NCBI GenBank assembly: GCA_910586555.1
Contig: CAJUJY010000011.1
Coordinates: 1-64,000, forward strand
DNA length: 64,000 bases
Direction: 5' to 3'
DNA from: an uncultured Lachnospiraceae bacterium
GTDB lineage: Bacteria; Bacillota; Clostridia; Lachnospirales; Lachnospiraceae
Positions within the stretch are counted from its first letter, which is position 1. Every line of letters starts with the position of its first letter. Positions 18,451-26,560 of the stretch are shown here, piece after piece. Position numbers and translations under genes: made by a program. Below the pieces are notes generated by a model. The model did not search any database. It worked only from the letters and a program-made list of their open reading frames with translations, and was not told the DNA's origin.

Positions 18451-19323
18451 ATGGATGGAACAGAACAAACAAGGGAATTAATCTTTAACCTTGATAAACC
18501 TCTTATTTTTAACTGGGCAGGTGAATTTAAAGCCCCCTCTGCTAACTGGCTTCACCTTACACGCACTCTTTATGATTATGAATTTATGTTTGTTACTGAC
18601 GGGACGCTTTATATAAAAGCTGGTGAGGAAGAATATATAATTTCTGAAGGCAGTTATATTATTATTCCTCCGCTTTTAGTACAGCAAGGGTATAAACCAT
18701 CACGCTGTACATTTTACTGGCTTCATTTTGCGCAAAATGAAGGTGAAGTAATGTTTTATGGTAGTGAATGTGCAGACAAAGAATACCGCACCTGTGCCAA
18801 TGGACAACTCCGGACAGAGTATCTTGTGCTTCCAATGTATGGCACAGTGCCATCACCTGGAAGGATAACAGTAATGTTTAGACAGCTTTTAGATGCTGAA
18901 AAACGTTACCAGAATAAAAGTTATGATGACTTTTATGTAACCTCCCTGCTTCTTGAACTAAAAAGCCAGCTTATGGAGTTAAACCAAAGGCCTGTACTGC
19001 CAGAAACGCATAACAGGTTATGTAATAATATAAAAGATTATATAAACTGGCATATCTGCGAACCTGTCACAGTTGCAGAAATTGCCAGTTACTATGGATA
19101 TAATGCACGTTATCTTTCAGCACTTTTTAAAGAATATACAGGGTTTACAATTAAAGATTATATTATAAATGCTAAAATTATCCAGGCCAAAAAGCTGCTT
19201 TCTGGCACTGGCAGTACAATTACACAGATTGCGTACAGTATGGGATTCCAGGATAACCACAACTTTTCCAAATTCTTTAAAAAGGCAACAGGACTGGCAC
19301 CATCAGAATACAGGAACAAATAA
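18451..19323 (+). CDS. AraC-family regulator with N-terminal cupin
   Basis: A 290-residue regulator with an AraC-type sensing cupin (about residues 20-110, including GEEEYIISEGSYIIIPPLLVQ). It ends in a double helix-turn-helix: VAEIASYYGYNARYLSALFKEY, then ITQIAYSMGFQDNHNFSKFFKK and GLAPSEYR. It probably responds to a sugar-like ligand. It is divergent from the hypothetical gene at 17725-18330, which is a possible target. Downstream is convergent recJ, separated by a 49-base AT-rich stretch with only weak dyads. It is unlike the AraC protein at 5716-6591 outside the DNA-binding domain. Confidence 0.88.
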   Translation: MDGTEQTRELIFNLDKPLIFNWAGEFKAPSANWLHLTRTLYDYEFMFVTDGTLYIKAGEEEYIISEGSYIIIPPLLVQQGYKPSRCTFYWLHFAQNEGEVMFYGSECADKEYRTCANGQLRTEYLVLPMYGTVPSPGRITVMFRQLLDAEKRYQNKSYDDFYVTSLLLELKSQLMELNQRPVLPETHNRLCNNIKDYINWHICEPVTVAEIASYYGYNARYLSALFKEYTGFTIKDYIINAKIIQAKKLLSGTGSTITQIAYSMGFQDNHNFSKFFKKATGLAPSEYRNK

Positions 19324-19372
19324 ATAGCATTTATTTATAAATAATATTTATTTTTCCATGTAATGCCTTTAG

Positions 19373-21112
19373 TTACCGGCAGTCCAGTATTTTAAACTGT
19401 ATATTGCCATACATTTCATTTATGCCAGGCACATATAATATATCTATTTCCTGCCCACATATACCGTTTTTCATGGCTTCCCATATATCTTTGCCATAAC
19501 GGTTTATTACTGCACTGCCTGTACAATTTTTTGCATTAAAATCAACTGCATCAAATACCTTTCCGTTATCTTCAAGTTTAAGCCGTGCAATCTGTTTTTC
19601 CCTGCCGCACATATATACAGCCTTTATTATAACACCACGCTTTGCAAAAACAGCCCTTTCATTTGCTTCGCCAAAAGGTTCAAGCCATTTAAGCTGTGTA
19701 ACCAGTTCCTTGCTTATATCTGCAAGACCTGCCTCTTTATCAAATATTACTTTTTCTATAAGTTCATCTGGTTTAAGACAGCACTGTTTATTCAAAGTAG
19801 TGCGGAACTTTCCAAGGTTTTCTTTTGGAAGTGAAAAACCTGCTGCCATTGCATGTCCTCCAAATTCAGTTAAAAGATCCTGGCATTTTACCAGTTCTGA
19901 CTGCATATGGTAACCAGGGATAGAACGTCCTGAACCCTTCAGCCCGTTTTCTGCCTTTGTAAGGATATATACAGGACGGTAATATTTCTCACGTATCCTC
20001 CCTGCTACAATGCCTGCAACACTTTCATGGCAGTTTTCAAGATAAATTACAAGCACTGGATCTTTTTCAATGTCAAAATCCTTAACCTGGATATCTGCAT
20101 CTGCTTCTGCCTTGGCTGTCAGGTCTTTTCTTTCTTCATTAAAATTTACAAGTTCCTGTGCATATATTGTAGCATCTTCCATATTATCCGAAAGCAGAAG
20201 CTTCATTCCCTTTGCTGCATCTGAAAGCCTTCCTGCTGCATTAATGCATGGACCTATACGGAAGCCAAGGTCTGAGGCACGGATATTTTTATCAAGCTGT
20301 AATTCATTTAAAAGCGTGGTAAGCCCCTTATTCTTTAAAATACTCCTGTCTGAAAGCATTTTAAGCCCCTGGCTTACAATAATCCTGTTTTCATCTGATA
20401 AAGGGACTACATCACATACCGTTGCTATTGCTGCAAAAGGCAGCAGTTCTTCAATATAGCTTTTATTATTTTCCCGTTCAAATATATAACTTAAAATCTT
20501 ATAAACCACCCCTGCACCACATAGCTGTTTAAACGGATAACTACATTCTGGCTGTTTAGGGTTTACAACAGCATCTGCTACAGGTATAACAGGAATATTA
20601 TTTTCTGACGGAACTTCATGGTGGTCTGTAAGAATGTATGTAATCCCAAGTTCCTTAGCACGCAATGCAGCATCAGTTGCAGAAATCCCGTTATCACATG
20701 TAATTATTACCCCTGCGCCTTCAGAATATGCTTCATCAACCATATAGTCCCTTATTCCATAACCATCTTTTACACGGTGGGGTATACGGTAGCTGGCATT
20801 GCCGCCAAGCATGGAAATTCCCTTAACCAGTATATATGTAGACATTATCCCGTCAACATCATAATCACCAATAACCTTTATCTTAGTGCCTGGTTTTATA
20901 GCTTCTGTTAATAATCCTGCTGCATTAACAAGGCCTTTCATAAGTTCCGGTTTATACATAAGCTCTAAATCTGGAAAAAGATACTTGTCCATAGCCTCCC
21001 ATGTATAAAGCCCCCTTTTTACAAGAACCTCTGCAAATATTTCTGTTATATTATAACGTGCGGCAATCTTTTTAATATCTGCACCACATCTTTTGCTTAC
21101 CCATCTTTTCAA
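19373..21112 (-). CDS. recJ: single-stranded-DNA-specific exonuclease RecJ
   Basis: RecJ degrades single-stranded DNA 5' to 3' in recombination and mismatch repair. The 579-residue protein has all DHH-family motifs: IGDYDVDG near residue 80, TCDNGISA near 137, LTDHHEVP near 160, and a PFAAIATVCDVVPL block. The DHHA1 motif FGGHAMAAGFSL is near 410, followed by the C-terminal OB-fold region. The reading frame opens with a TTG codon, placed 9 bases after AAAGGAG. No in-frame ATG occurs nearby, so a TTG start is the best reading. Confidence 0.95.
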   Translation of the reverse strand: MKRWVSKRCGADIKKIAARYNITEIFAEVLVKRGLYTWEAMDKYLFPDLELMYKPELMKGLVNAAGLLTEAIKPGTKIKVIGDYDVDGIMSTYILVKGISMLGGNASYRIPHRVKDGYGIRDYMVDEAYSEGAGVIITCDNGISATDAALRAKELGITYILTDHHEVPSENNIPVIPVADAVVNPKQPECSYPFKQLCGAGVVYKILSYIFERENNKSYIEELLPFAAIATVCDVVPLSDENRIIVSQGLKMLSDRSILKNKGLTTLLNELQLDKNIRASDLGFRIGPCINAAGRLSDAAKGMKLLLSDNMEDATIYAQELVNFNEERKDLTAKAEADADIQVKDFDIEKDPVLVIYLENCHESVAGIVAGRIREKYYRPVYILTKAENGLKGSGRSIPGYHMQSELVKCQDLLTEFGGHAMAAGFSLPKENLGKFRTTLNKQCCLKPDELIEKVIFDKEAGLADISKELVTQLKWLEPFGEANERAVFAKRGVIIKAVYMCGREKQIARLKLEDNGKVFDAVDFNAKNCTGSAVINRYGKDIWEAMKNGICGQEIDILYVPGINEMYGNIQFKILDCR

Positions 21113-21705
21113 AATATTACTCTCCTTTATTACCAGGTTAGAATCTATTATACCATATTAATATTTTGTTTCAATAATTTTGGAGTTATATTAATACATA
21201 ATAGTGAAAATTAATGGGAAGGTTTCAGCCAGTGGCCTGCTTATACTTAGATATAATGTCATTAAGTCCAGGGAGATAAAAATAAAATATTATGTCCTGG
21301 CAATTCCAAAGTGTTCCATGTACAGCCCGTTTCCACTTGGACGTCACACGCAATGGTGCATAAAGTCCCTATGCTTCAAAGAAAAAACTTCTTTGAAGCA
21401 TTTAATACGGAACTTAAGCACCAGCGGTTCCGTACAGCTGTACATTGGAAGCACATTTGGAATTTGCCAGGTAATTTACACTATTCAGTATGATTTTCCA
21501 TTTTTTAAAAGCAAATGTCATTATGCCCTGTTTTTAACAGATTTAAATTCAAACGAAAGACAAAAGAATTTAAAAAACCTCTGTTACAGATTTATAGTAA
21601 AATCTAAAAAAGTATACTTTTCCAGATTAAATAAAAAGGTAAGGGGGAGGAAGAAACAAATAAATTTACATATGTTATTTAAAATAATTAAAACGAAAGG
21701 GTCAA
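21113..21705. other. gene-free 593-base gap with dyads
   Basis: No convincing gene is seen between recJ and the RCC1-repeat gene. An open frame covering 21204-21788 has no ribosome binding site and no family resemblance. The gap holds several dyads: GCTTCAAAGAA/TTCTTTGAAGC (about 21371-21402) and GGAAC/GTTCC (about 21412-21436). A stretch near 21257 (ATGTCATTAAGTCCAGGGAGAT ending in CCTGGCA, split here in words) is faintly like the intergenic repeat at 333-403. It may be a decayed copy. The last 100 bases are AT-rich and probably carry the promoter for the next gene. Confidence 0.45.
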
Positions 21706-23886
21706 ATGATATTGAAGAAAAAAATATGGAATCAGATAACAGCCATTATTATGGCATGTACATTGGTAACAAGTACAGCAGGCAGTAATACAGCACTTGC
21801 GGCAGGTAATAAGAAAAATATAACTGCCACCAGCAAACCTGTAAAAGTAAATGGCGAAACCACTAAAGAAAACAGCATTGCAGAAAACATAAAACCAGAA
21901 GAGAGAACGCCAGAACTTGACAGGATATTAAATGAATGTGAAGAAATTAAAACTGATGGAACTTCAAAAGGAATCCGAAAAGGACAGATAATGTCAGTAG
22001 AAAGTATTTCAAGTGATAGTTGGTGTGAAGCTGCAATAACAGAAGATGGAGATTTGTATTGTTGGGGATATAATGGTAATGGTCAGGTAGGAAATGGTAC
22101 AACTGAAGATCAATTAAATCCAATAAAAGTGTTAAGTAATGTAGAATCGGTTTTATTTTCAAACTATTTTTCAGTATCAGCGATAACGGAAAATGGGGAT
22201 TTGTATTGTTGGGGATATAATTTGCATGGCCAAGTGGGAAATGGTACAACTGAAGTACAGACAAAACCAATAAAAGTATTAAGTGATGTAAAAACTATTT
22301 TTTATTCCTATGGAAATTGCAATTCAGTGTTAGCAATAGTAGAAAATGGGGATTTATATTGTTGGGGATATAATTTTTCCGGTGAGGTGGGAAATGGAAC
22401 TATAGAAGACCAGATAATACCAGTAAAAGTGTTAAGTAGTGTTAAAACTGTTTCAATTTCTTCTTATCGTTCTTTTCATCGTTCTTCTTCTTTTTCAGTA
22501 TCAGCAATAACAGAAAATGGAGATTTATATTGTTGGGGAGGTAATAAGCATGGTCAGATAGGGAATGGAACTACAAAGGATAGACTCACCCCCGTTAAAA
22601 TATTATTATTAGATAATTCAAATAACGACAATACTACAAAGTTTTCTATTACCAGTTCTGTTTCTGGAGAATTAGATGATACAATTACATTTTCTGGTTC
22701 GTTAGTATTGCCAGATAATAAAGAAGCATCTTCTGATATCCTTGATGAAGAGATAAGTAATATTACTTGGACAAGTGGTGACACTGGTATTGCAGAGGGT
22801 ACAAAGTGCGAGGGTACACATTCATCAGATAACCGTTCAGCTACATTACGTGTTTCTGTTACACCACATAAGGAGGGGTCAGTTGTAATTACAGGAAGAA
22901 CGTCAGATGGTGTGACAGCAAGTTGTATGGTTACAGTTGAAAATGTAAAAACAGAACAATCTTTCATTATTAATGCTGTTAATAAATATTCTACTGATAA
23001 TGAAACTTTAAAAAAGATGCTTTTTTATATTAATGAAAAGGATTTACCATATGATGTAAAAATGCAATTGATGAATGATGTATGTATGCGTTATGGATAT
23101 ACAGATATAAAAGAAGGAATAGAATATTTAAATGATGCTAATTCTGCACAAATAGCATATAATGCACTTGTAAATAATGAGCAATATTGTTGTTGGAATT
23201 TTGGCTATTATCTGAATAGTACCACAAAGGGCAGGATTGCAAAGGGACTTTTATATACAAATGGGTTGATTTTTAATAATGAATTAGGTGCATGGATTGA
23301 ACCAGGAACATATATAGAAAATGATTATCCGGGAATAAAGAAGTATAAAACGTTACTGGCTAAATTTATAGAAGACCGTTCAACTGAATTTGAAATTTAT
23401 ACCCGTGCAAACCAAGTGGTTAGTACAATACAAGATATACTTAAGCTAAAAAAGCTGGATAATAGGCTGGAATTAGAAAAGAAACTTGAAGATTTATTTA
23501 AAGCTTCTAGTTTAACAGAACAAGATAAAATAATAGATTATCTTTTTCAAAATTATGAATTAAAAATAGAAGATGGAAAGCATGTTAAAGTTAAAAGTGA
23601 GGTTTGGGGAAAGGCATTTGGAATAGCATCTGCAACATTAAAATTAGCAACAGATAGCACTAATGATATTTTAGCATTTTTTGATGTTTCTACCCGTATG
23701 AAGTTATATCAGGAATATGATGTATTTTTTAATGAAATAATCCATGCACAAGATTTACCTTTTGAACTACGGGCAGCCGCATATTTTTTACAAGATGAAG
23801 TTAAAAGTGGCTATTTTACTCTAATTAAAAATTTATTATTACATAGTTTAAAAAATGCAGCTAAACTGCAAAGTTCAATTCAATAG
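21706..23886 (+). CDS. secreted RCC1-repeat and Ig-like surface protein, probably truncated
   Basis: A 726-residue exported protein. Residues 1-33 are a Sec signal peptide ending near ALAAG. Residues about 90-300 hold four RCC1-type blades, each with a DGDLYCWG or NGDLYCWG core followed by GQVGNGTT-like turns, enough for a partial beta-propeller. Residues about 305-410 form an Ig-like domain with WTSGDTGIAEG. The remaining 310 residues are helical and unrecognised. There is no cell-wall anchor. Directly after the stop, in another frame, lies a leucine-rich-repeat tail, so the gene seems to have lost its C-terminus by a frameshift. Adhesion or carbohydrate binding is only a guess. CGAAAGGG precedes the ATG. 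Confidence 0.75.
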   Translation: MILKKKIWNQITAIIMACTLVTSTAGSNTALAAGNKKNITATSKPVKVNGETTKENSIAENIKPEERTPELDRILNECEEIKTDGTSKGIRKGQIMSVESISSDSWCEAAITEDGDLYCWGYNGNGQVGNGTTEDQLNPIKVLSNVESVLFSNYFSVSAITENGDLYCWGYNLHGQVGNGTTEVQTKPIKVLSDVKTIFYSYGNCNSVLAIVENGDLYCWGYNFSGEVGNGTIEDQIIPVKVLSSVKTVSISSYRSFHRSSSFSVSAITENGDLYCWGGNKHGQIGNGTTKDRLTPVKILLLDNSNNDNTTKFSITSSVSGELDDTITFSGSLVLPDNKEASSDILDEEISNITWTSGDTGIAEGTKCEGTHSSDNRSATLRVSVTPHKEGSVVITGRTSDGVTASCMVTVENVKTEQSFIINAVNKYSTDNETLKKMLFYINEKDLPYDVKMQLMNDVCMRYGYTDIKEGIEYLNDANSAQIAYNALVNNEQYCCWNFGYYLNSTTKGRIAKGLLYTNGLIFNNELGAWIEPGTYIENDYPGIKKYKTLLAKFIEDRSTEFEIYTRANQVVSTIQDILKLKKLDNRLELEKKLEDLFKASSLTEQDKIIDYLFQNYELKIEDGKHVKVKSEVWGKAFGIASATLKLATDSTNDILAFFDVSTRMKLYQEYDVFFNEIIHAQDLPFELRAAAYFLQDEVKSGYFTLIKNLLLHSLKNAAKLQSSIQ

Positions 23887-24179
23887 GGGAAAAAGCTTTT
23901 AATAACTGTACTTCTTTAACAATAATTACCATTCCTTCTAAAGTTAAAAAGATAGGGAAAAAAGCTTTTTACCAGTGTAAGAATTTACAATATATACTTG
24001 TTAAAACAAAGAAACTTAAACCAGGTAATATTGGTGCTGGTGTCTTTGGCAATGGTTATAGCAATCCAAGGGTAAAGTTAGATAAAAGTGTATGGAAACA
24101 GTACCAGAATGTTTTTATATCTAAAGGGTTATCAAGTAAAGCATTATTTTTAATTAATCCTGCCAAACTGGTAGTCTAG
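23865..24179 (+). pseudogene. out-of-frame LRR_5 (BspA-like) tail
   Basis: In the frame one base back from the RCC1 gene, translation reads SIGEKAFNNCTSL, then IPSKVKKIGKKAFYQCKNL, and continues to a TAG at 24177-24179. These are two classic BspA-type leucine-rich repeats followed by a closing segment. The frame opens only after a stop at 23862-23864, has no start codon or ribosome binding site, and overlaps the end of the RCC1 gene. It is best read as the lost C-terminus of that gene, or as a relic of a neighbouring LRR gene fused by deletion. Confidence 0.75.
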
Positions 24180-24236
24180 TTATTATAATTCTGATAAATT
24201 TTATATAATTGTTGTAAATTTATAATTAACCAATTA

Positions 24237-24289
24237 ACCAGCCTTGCATTTTTAATATTAATTCCAGAAAATGTAAGGCTGGTAATTTA
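24237..24289. terminator. hairpin terminator after the RCC1/LRR remnant
   Basis: ACCAGCCTTGCATTT (24237-24251) pairs with AAATGTAAGGCTGGT (24269-24283), with one G-U pair and an AT-rich loop, followed by AATTTAAATT. It could act on both strands. The following 180 bases up to the hicB stop hold no gene. Confidence 0.65.
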
Positions 24290-24467
24290 AATTGCTGCAT
24301 ATTTCTATACCGTTCGGACTCGGCGTGTTTTTTGTTCGCCTTAACTATTTTTGTTTAATTTTTGTGCAAATACACGCCTATTTTTACATCAATTACATCA
24401 TTTATTATGGCTTATTGATTTTCTGTTACCAAAATGTTACCATCTTTTCAATTTCATACTGTCGTTT

Positions 24468-24830
24468 TTATTTTGAATAAACAGCATCATTTCTTGAAAG
24501 AAGATAAACACAATACTGATTCATACTGACGCCTTCCCTTTTTGAGTGCTCTGCCAATAAGCGATGCAAGCTACGGGGTAATCTCAGTTTAAACTGACCA
24601 GAATAATCTTCCAAGCTGTCTGGTTCATTAATCCTAATTCCCTCTTCAAGCGCAGCTTCAATCCATTCCCTCTTAGCATCCAATGCATTTGCTGCCGCTT
24701 TTTCTACTGTTTCACCACAGGTAATACATCCCGGCAGATCAGGGTAAGAAACCACAAAACCACCTTCATCCTTATCCTCCACAATCTCCATTCGGTAAGA
24801 CATTGTCATGTAGTCACTCAGCGTTTTCAT
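24468..24830 (-). CDS. hicB: HicB-family antitoxin
   Basis: A 120-residue antitoxin that binds and neutralises HicA. The N-terminal partial RNase H-like fold shows YRMEIVEDKDEGGFVVSYPDLPGCITCGET followed by a helix with AAANALDAKREWIEAALEEG; this run is conserved in the family. The C-terminus (RLPRSLHRLLAEHSKREGVSMNQYCVYLLS) is a ribbon-helix-helix-like DNA-binding domain, which normally represses the operon. The ATG at 24830 follows GAGGAAAG. A GTG at 24845 is in frame but lacks spacing. It overlaps hicA by 17 bases, so the two are translationally coupled. Confidence 0.9.
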   Translation of the reverse strand: MKTLSDYMTMSYRMEIVEDKDEGGFVVSYPDLPGCITCGETVEKAAANALDAKREWIEAALEEGIRINEPDSLEDYSGQFKLRLPRSLHRLLAEHSKREGVSMNQYCVYLLSRNDAVYSK

Positions 24831-25071
24831 CGTTTCTTTCCTCACTTTCTACAATCTGTTTCACCATCTCAACATAAACTTTCTTAATTGGCTCATGCTT
24901 TGGTATTGTTATTGGCTTACACCCTTTTTTTCTAAGTGTATAATGACTGCTTCCACTTCTTGGGGCATTCATCTCATATCCGCAACTCTCTAACACCTTC
25001 CGCACTTCATCAAACCGAATATCTTTTGATAAAGTGCAAATACGTGCTAATAGTTTATCCCACTTTGACAT
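24814..25071 (-). CDS. hicA: HicA-family mRNA interferase toxin
   Basis: An 85-residue toxin of the type II HicAB system, which cleaves mRNA in the cell. It has the double-stranded-RNA-binding-like fold: VRKVLESCGYEMNAPRSGSSHYTLRKKG, with the catalytic His in GSSH, then ITIPKHEPIKKVYVEMVKQI. Some HicA proteins are about 60 residues; this one has a short N-terminal extension (MSKWDKLLARICTLSKDIRF) and an acidic tail. AGGAGG lies upstream of the ATG, at the head of the operon. Toxin-first order is usual for hicAB. Confidence 0.9.
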   Translation of the reverse strand: MSKWDKLLARICTLSKDIRFDEVRKVLESCGYEMNAPRSGSSHYTLRKKGCKPITIPKHEPIKKVYVEMVKQIVESEERNDENAE

Positions 25072-25395
25072 TCTGAATACCTCCTATCTATATTATACGT
25101 GGTGTCGTATTTGGTGTCAATCATTTTATATAATTTTCCGGCAACAGAAATTTTACAAATAAGCCTAATTGAAATAATATCAAATATGGCAGACAATCTA
25201 AAGACTGCCTGCCATATAAAATAATCTGTGTATAATTTTTCATCACCCGGACTCAGTTCATATAACTATTCTCTTGTCCATTATTACGTATTTATCTGTT
25301 ATATTTGTAACTTATTTTCACAATAATTTACCTTATACAAATGGTTCTTTTACTTTTTATTACCAAAGCATTACCAGCCATTAATAACATTACCA
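25072..25395. other. gene-free gap with one hairpin upstream of hicA
   Basis: This 324-base stretch lies between hicA and the 3' end of the PD-(D/E)XK gene. Positions 25184-25217 form a hairpin, ATATGGCAGACAAT paired with ACTGCCTGCCATAT (two mismatched or wobble pairs), a likely terminator for the leftward PD-(D/E)XK gene. ATTACC occurs twice around 25367-25384, like the GTTACC pair at 24425-24441 on the other side of hicBA. The AT-rich 25080-25140 segment must hold the hicAB promoter. Confidence 0.45.
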
Positions 25396-26211
25396 CTAAA
25401 ATTTCTTAACCAGAACTGCTTTGTCATCATCTGGAATTTTTAATACCTCCATTGCCTGTTCTGCGGTCATTTTCATAGCTTCCATAAGATTATTAATAAG
25501 TTCAAATGAATTGTTAATCCTCTCCTCTTTTCTTTCCCTGTTTACTCTTTCTTCCATTGCTTTACACATACGCTCCATGCCTCCTTCTGTTTCCTTAAAA
25601 TGTTTAACATGTTTTGCAAGTTCTGCATAAAACATATCATCTGCATCTGTACACCTGAAATCATGCATTAACTTTCCAACAGCCTCACTGTCATTCTTAT
25701 AACTGCCGTTTACATATATAATATGTGAACCATCACCAAACAAACCTCCTGTTTCCTGGACAGTCCTTTCTATATGGTATAATGGTTTCCCAAGCCCCAT
25801 ATAATCATTTTCTGTAATAAATATTACATATGAATCATGGATTTCATTAAATCTCTGCTTTTCTTTAAGCATCTTTGTATCCAGCATACTGCTATGGAAT
25901 CTTGCCTTGTGCACATCTGCACCACTGTCCGCACGCTGGACTTCAATATCATAAACTTTCCCATCTGAATCTTTTGCATAAATATCTAGCTTTATGGAAC
26001 GTCCCCCTGTTACTGGGTTTTTATATTCCCTTTGTGCAACTACTTCTATGACTTCCATATCATCCCTGCCAAGAATAATATTTAATACAAGCCCTGCTGC
26101 CTTTGTATTCCTGTCAAACACCATTGTCATAAAATCATCATCAAGAAGCCTTAACCCTGCCAGGAGTTTTAAATCCTCTTCCTTGTATTTTAACTTTACC
26201 ATACCATCCAA
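25396..26211 (-). CDS. PD-(D/E)XK nuclease family transposase protein
   Basis: A 271-residue protein of the Rpn/PDDEXK_2 type. The nuclease core shows LLDDDFMTMVFDRN near residue 22, then KLDIYAKDSDGKVYDIEVQ around residues 73-92. There the Asp and the E-x-Q residues form the PD-(D/E)XK site. A YVIFITENDYMG strand and an acidic coiled C-terminus follow. Relatives include recombination-promoting Rpn nucleases and proteins annotated as transposases. No terminal repeats are seen around it, so I treat it as a lone family member. GGTGG precedes the ATG. Confidence 0.88.
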   Translation of the reverse strand: MDGMVKLKYKEEDLKLLAGLRLLDDDFMTMVFDRNTKAAGLVLNIILGRDDMEVIEVVAQREYKNPVTGGRSIKLDIYAKDSDGKVYDIEVQRADSGADVHKARFHSSMLDTKMLKEKQRFNEIHDSYVIFITENDYMGLGKPLYHIERTVQETGGLFGDGSHIIYVNGSYKNDSEAVGKLMHDFRCTDADDMFYAELAKHVKHFKETEGGMERMCKAMEERVNRERKEERINNSFELINNLMEAMKMTAEQAMEVLKIPDDDKAVLVKKF

Positions 26212-26484
26212 AATACCACCTGCTTTCCCATAACCTGGTTACTTTTATTATAACCTTTTTCCTTCCTTTTCACAACCAGGATTCCAGCTGTATTTTTAAA
26301 CTGTTATATGCTGCCATACTGTATCTGCTTTGCTATTTCTTTCATTGTATACTGCATTTCCTGTAGTTTGTCCACAATGCATCTTATACTTGCCTGGTTT
26401 CCCATGACTACAATATTAGAATAAATACAGCTTCTTAATAACTAAAAATTTATAAAACAGCCGTGTTTTCCACATTTTAAAAGC

Positions 26485-26514
26485 TTTACACAGCTATATA
26501 AAAAGTGTTATAAT
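26485..26514 (+). promoter_or_regulatory. promoter of the DUF5717 operon
   Basis: TTTACA at 26485-26490 and TATAAT at 26509-26514 are 18 bases apart, a good sigma-A promoter. Transcription would start near 26521, about 40 bases before the DUF5717 ATG. Just upstream (26447-26475) is AAATTTATAAAACAGCCGTG, the same end sequence as in the intergenic repeats near 470 and 53390. The remaining 26212-26446 stretch shows nothing clear. Confidence 0.7.
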
Positions 26515-26560
26515 AGTGGGCAATAGTTATCTGTGGCAAAGCCCGGAGGTATTTATATTT

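Noticed and set aside
21204..21788. Open frame of 194 codons before the RCC1 gene
   Set aside because: No ribosome binding site, many dyads, low-complexity basic translation, and overlap with the well-supported RCC1 start in another frame.
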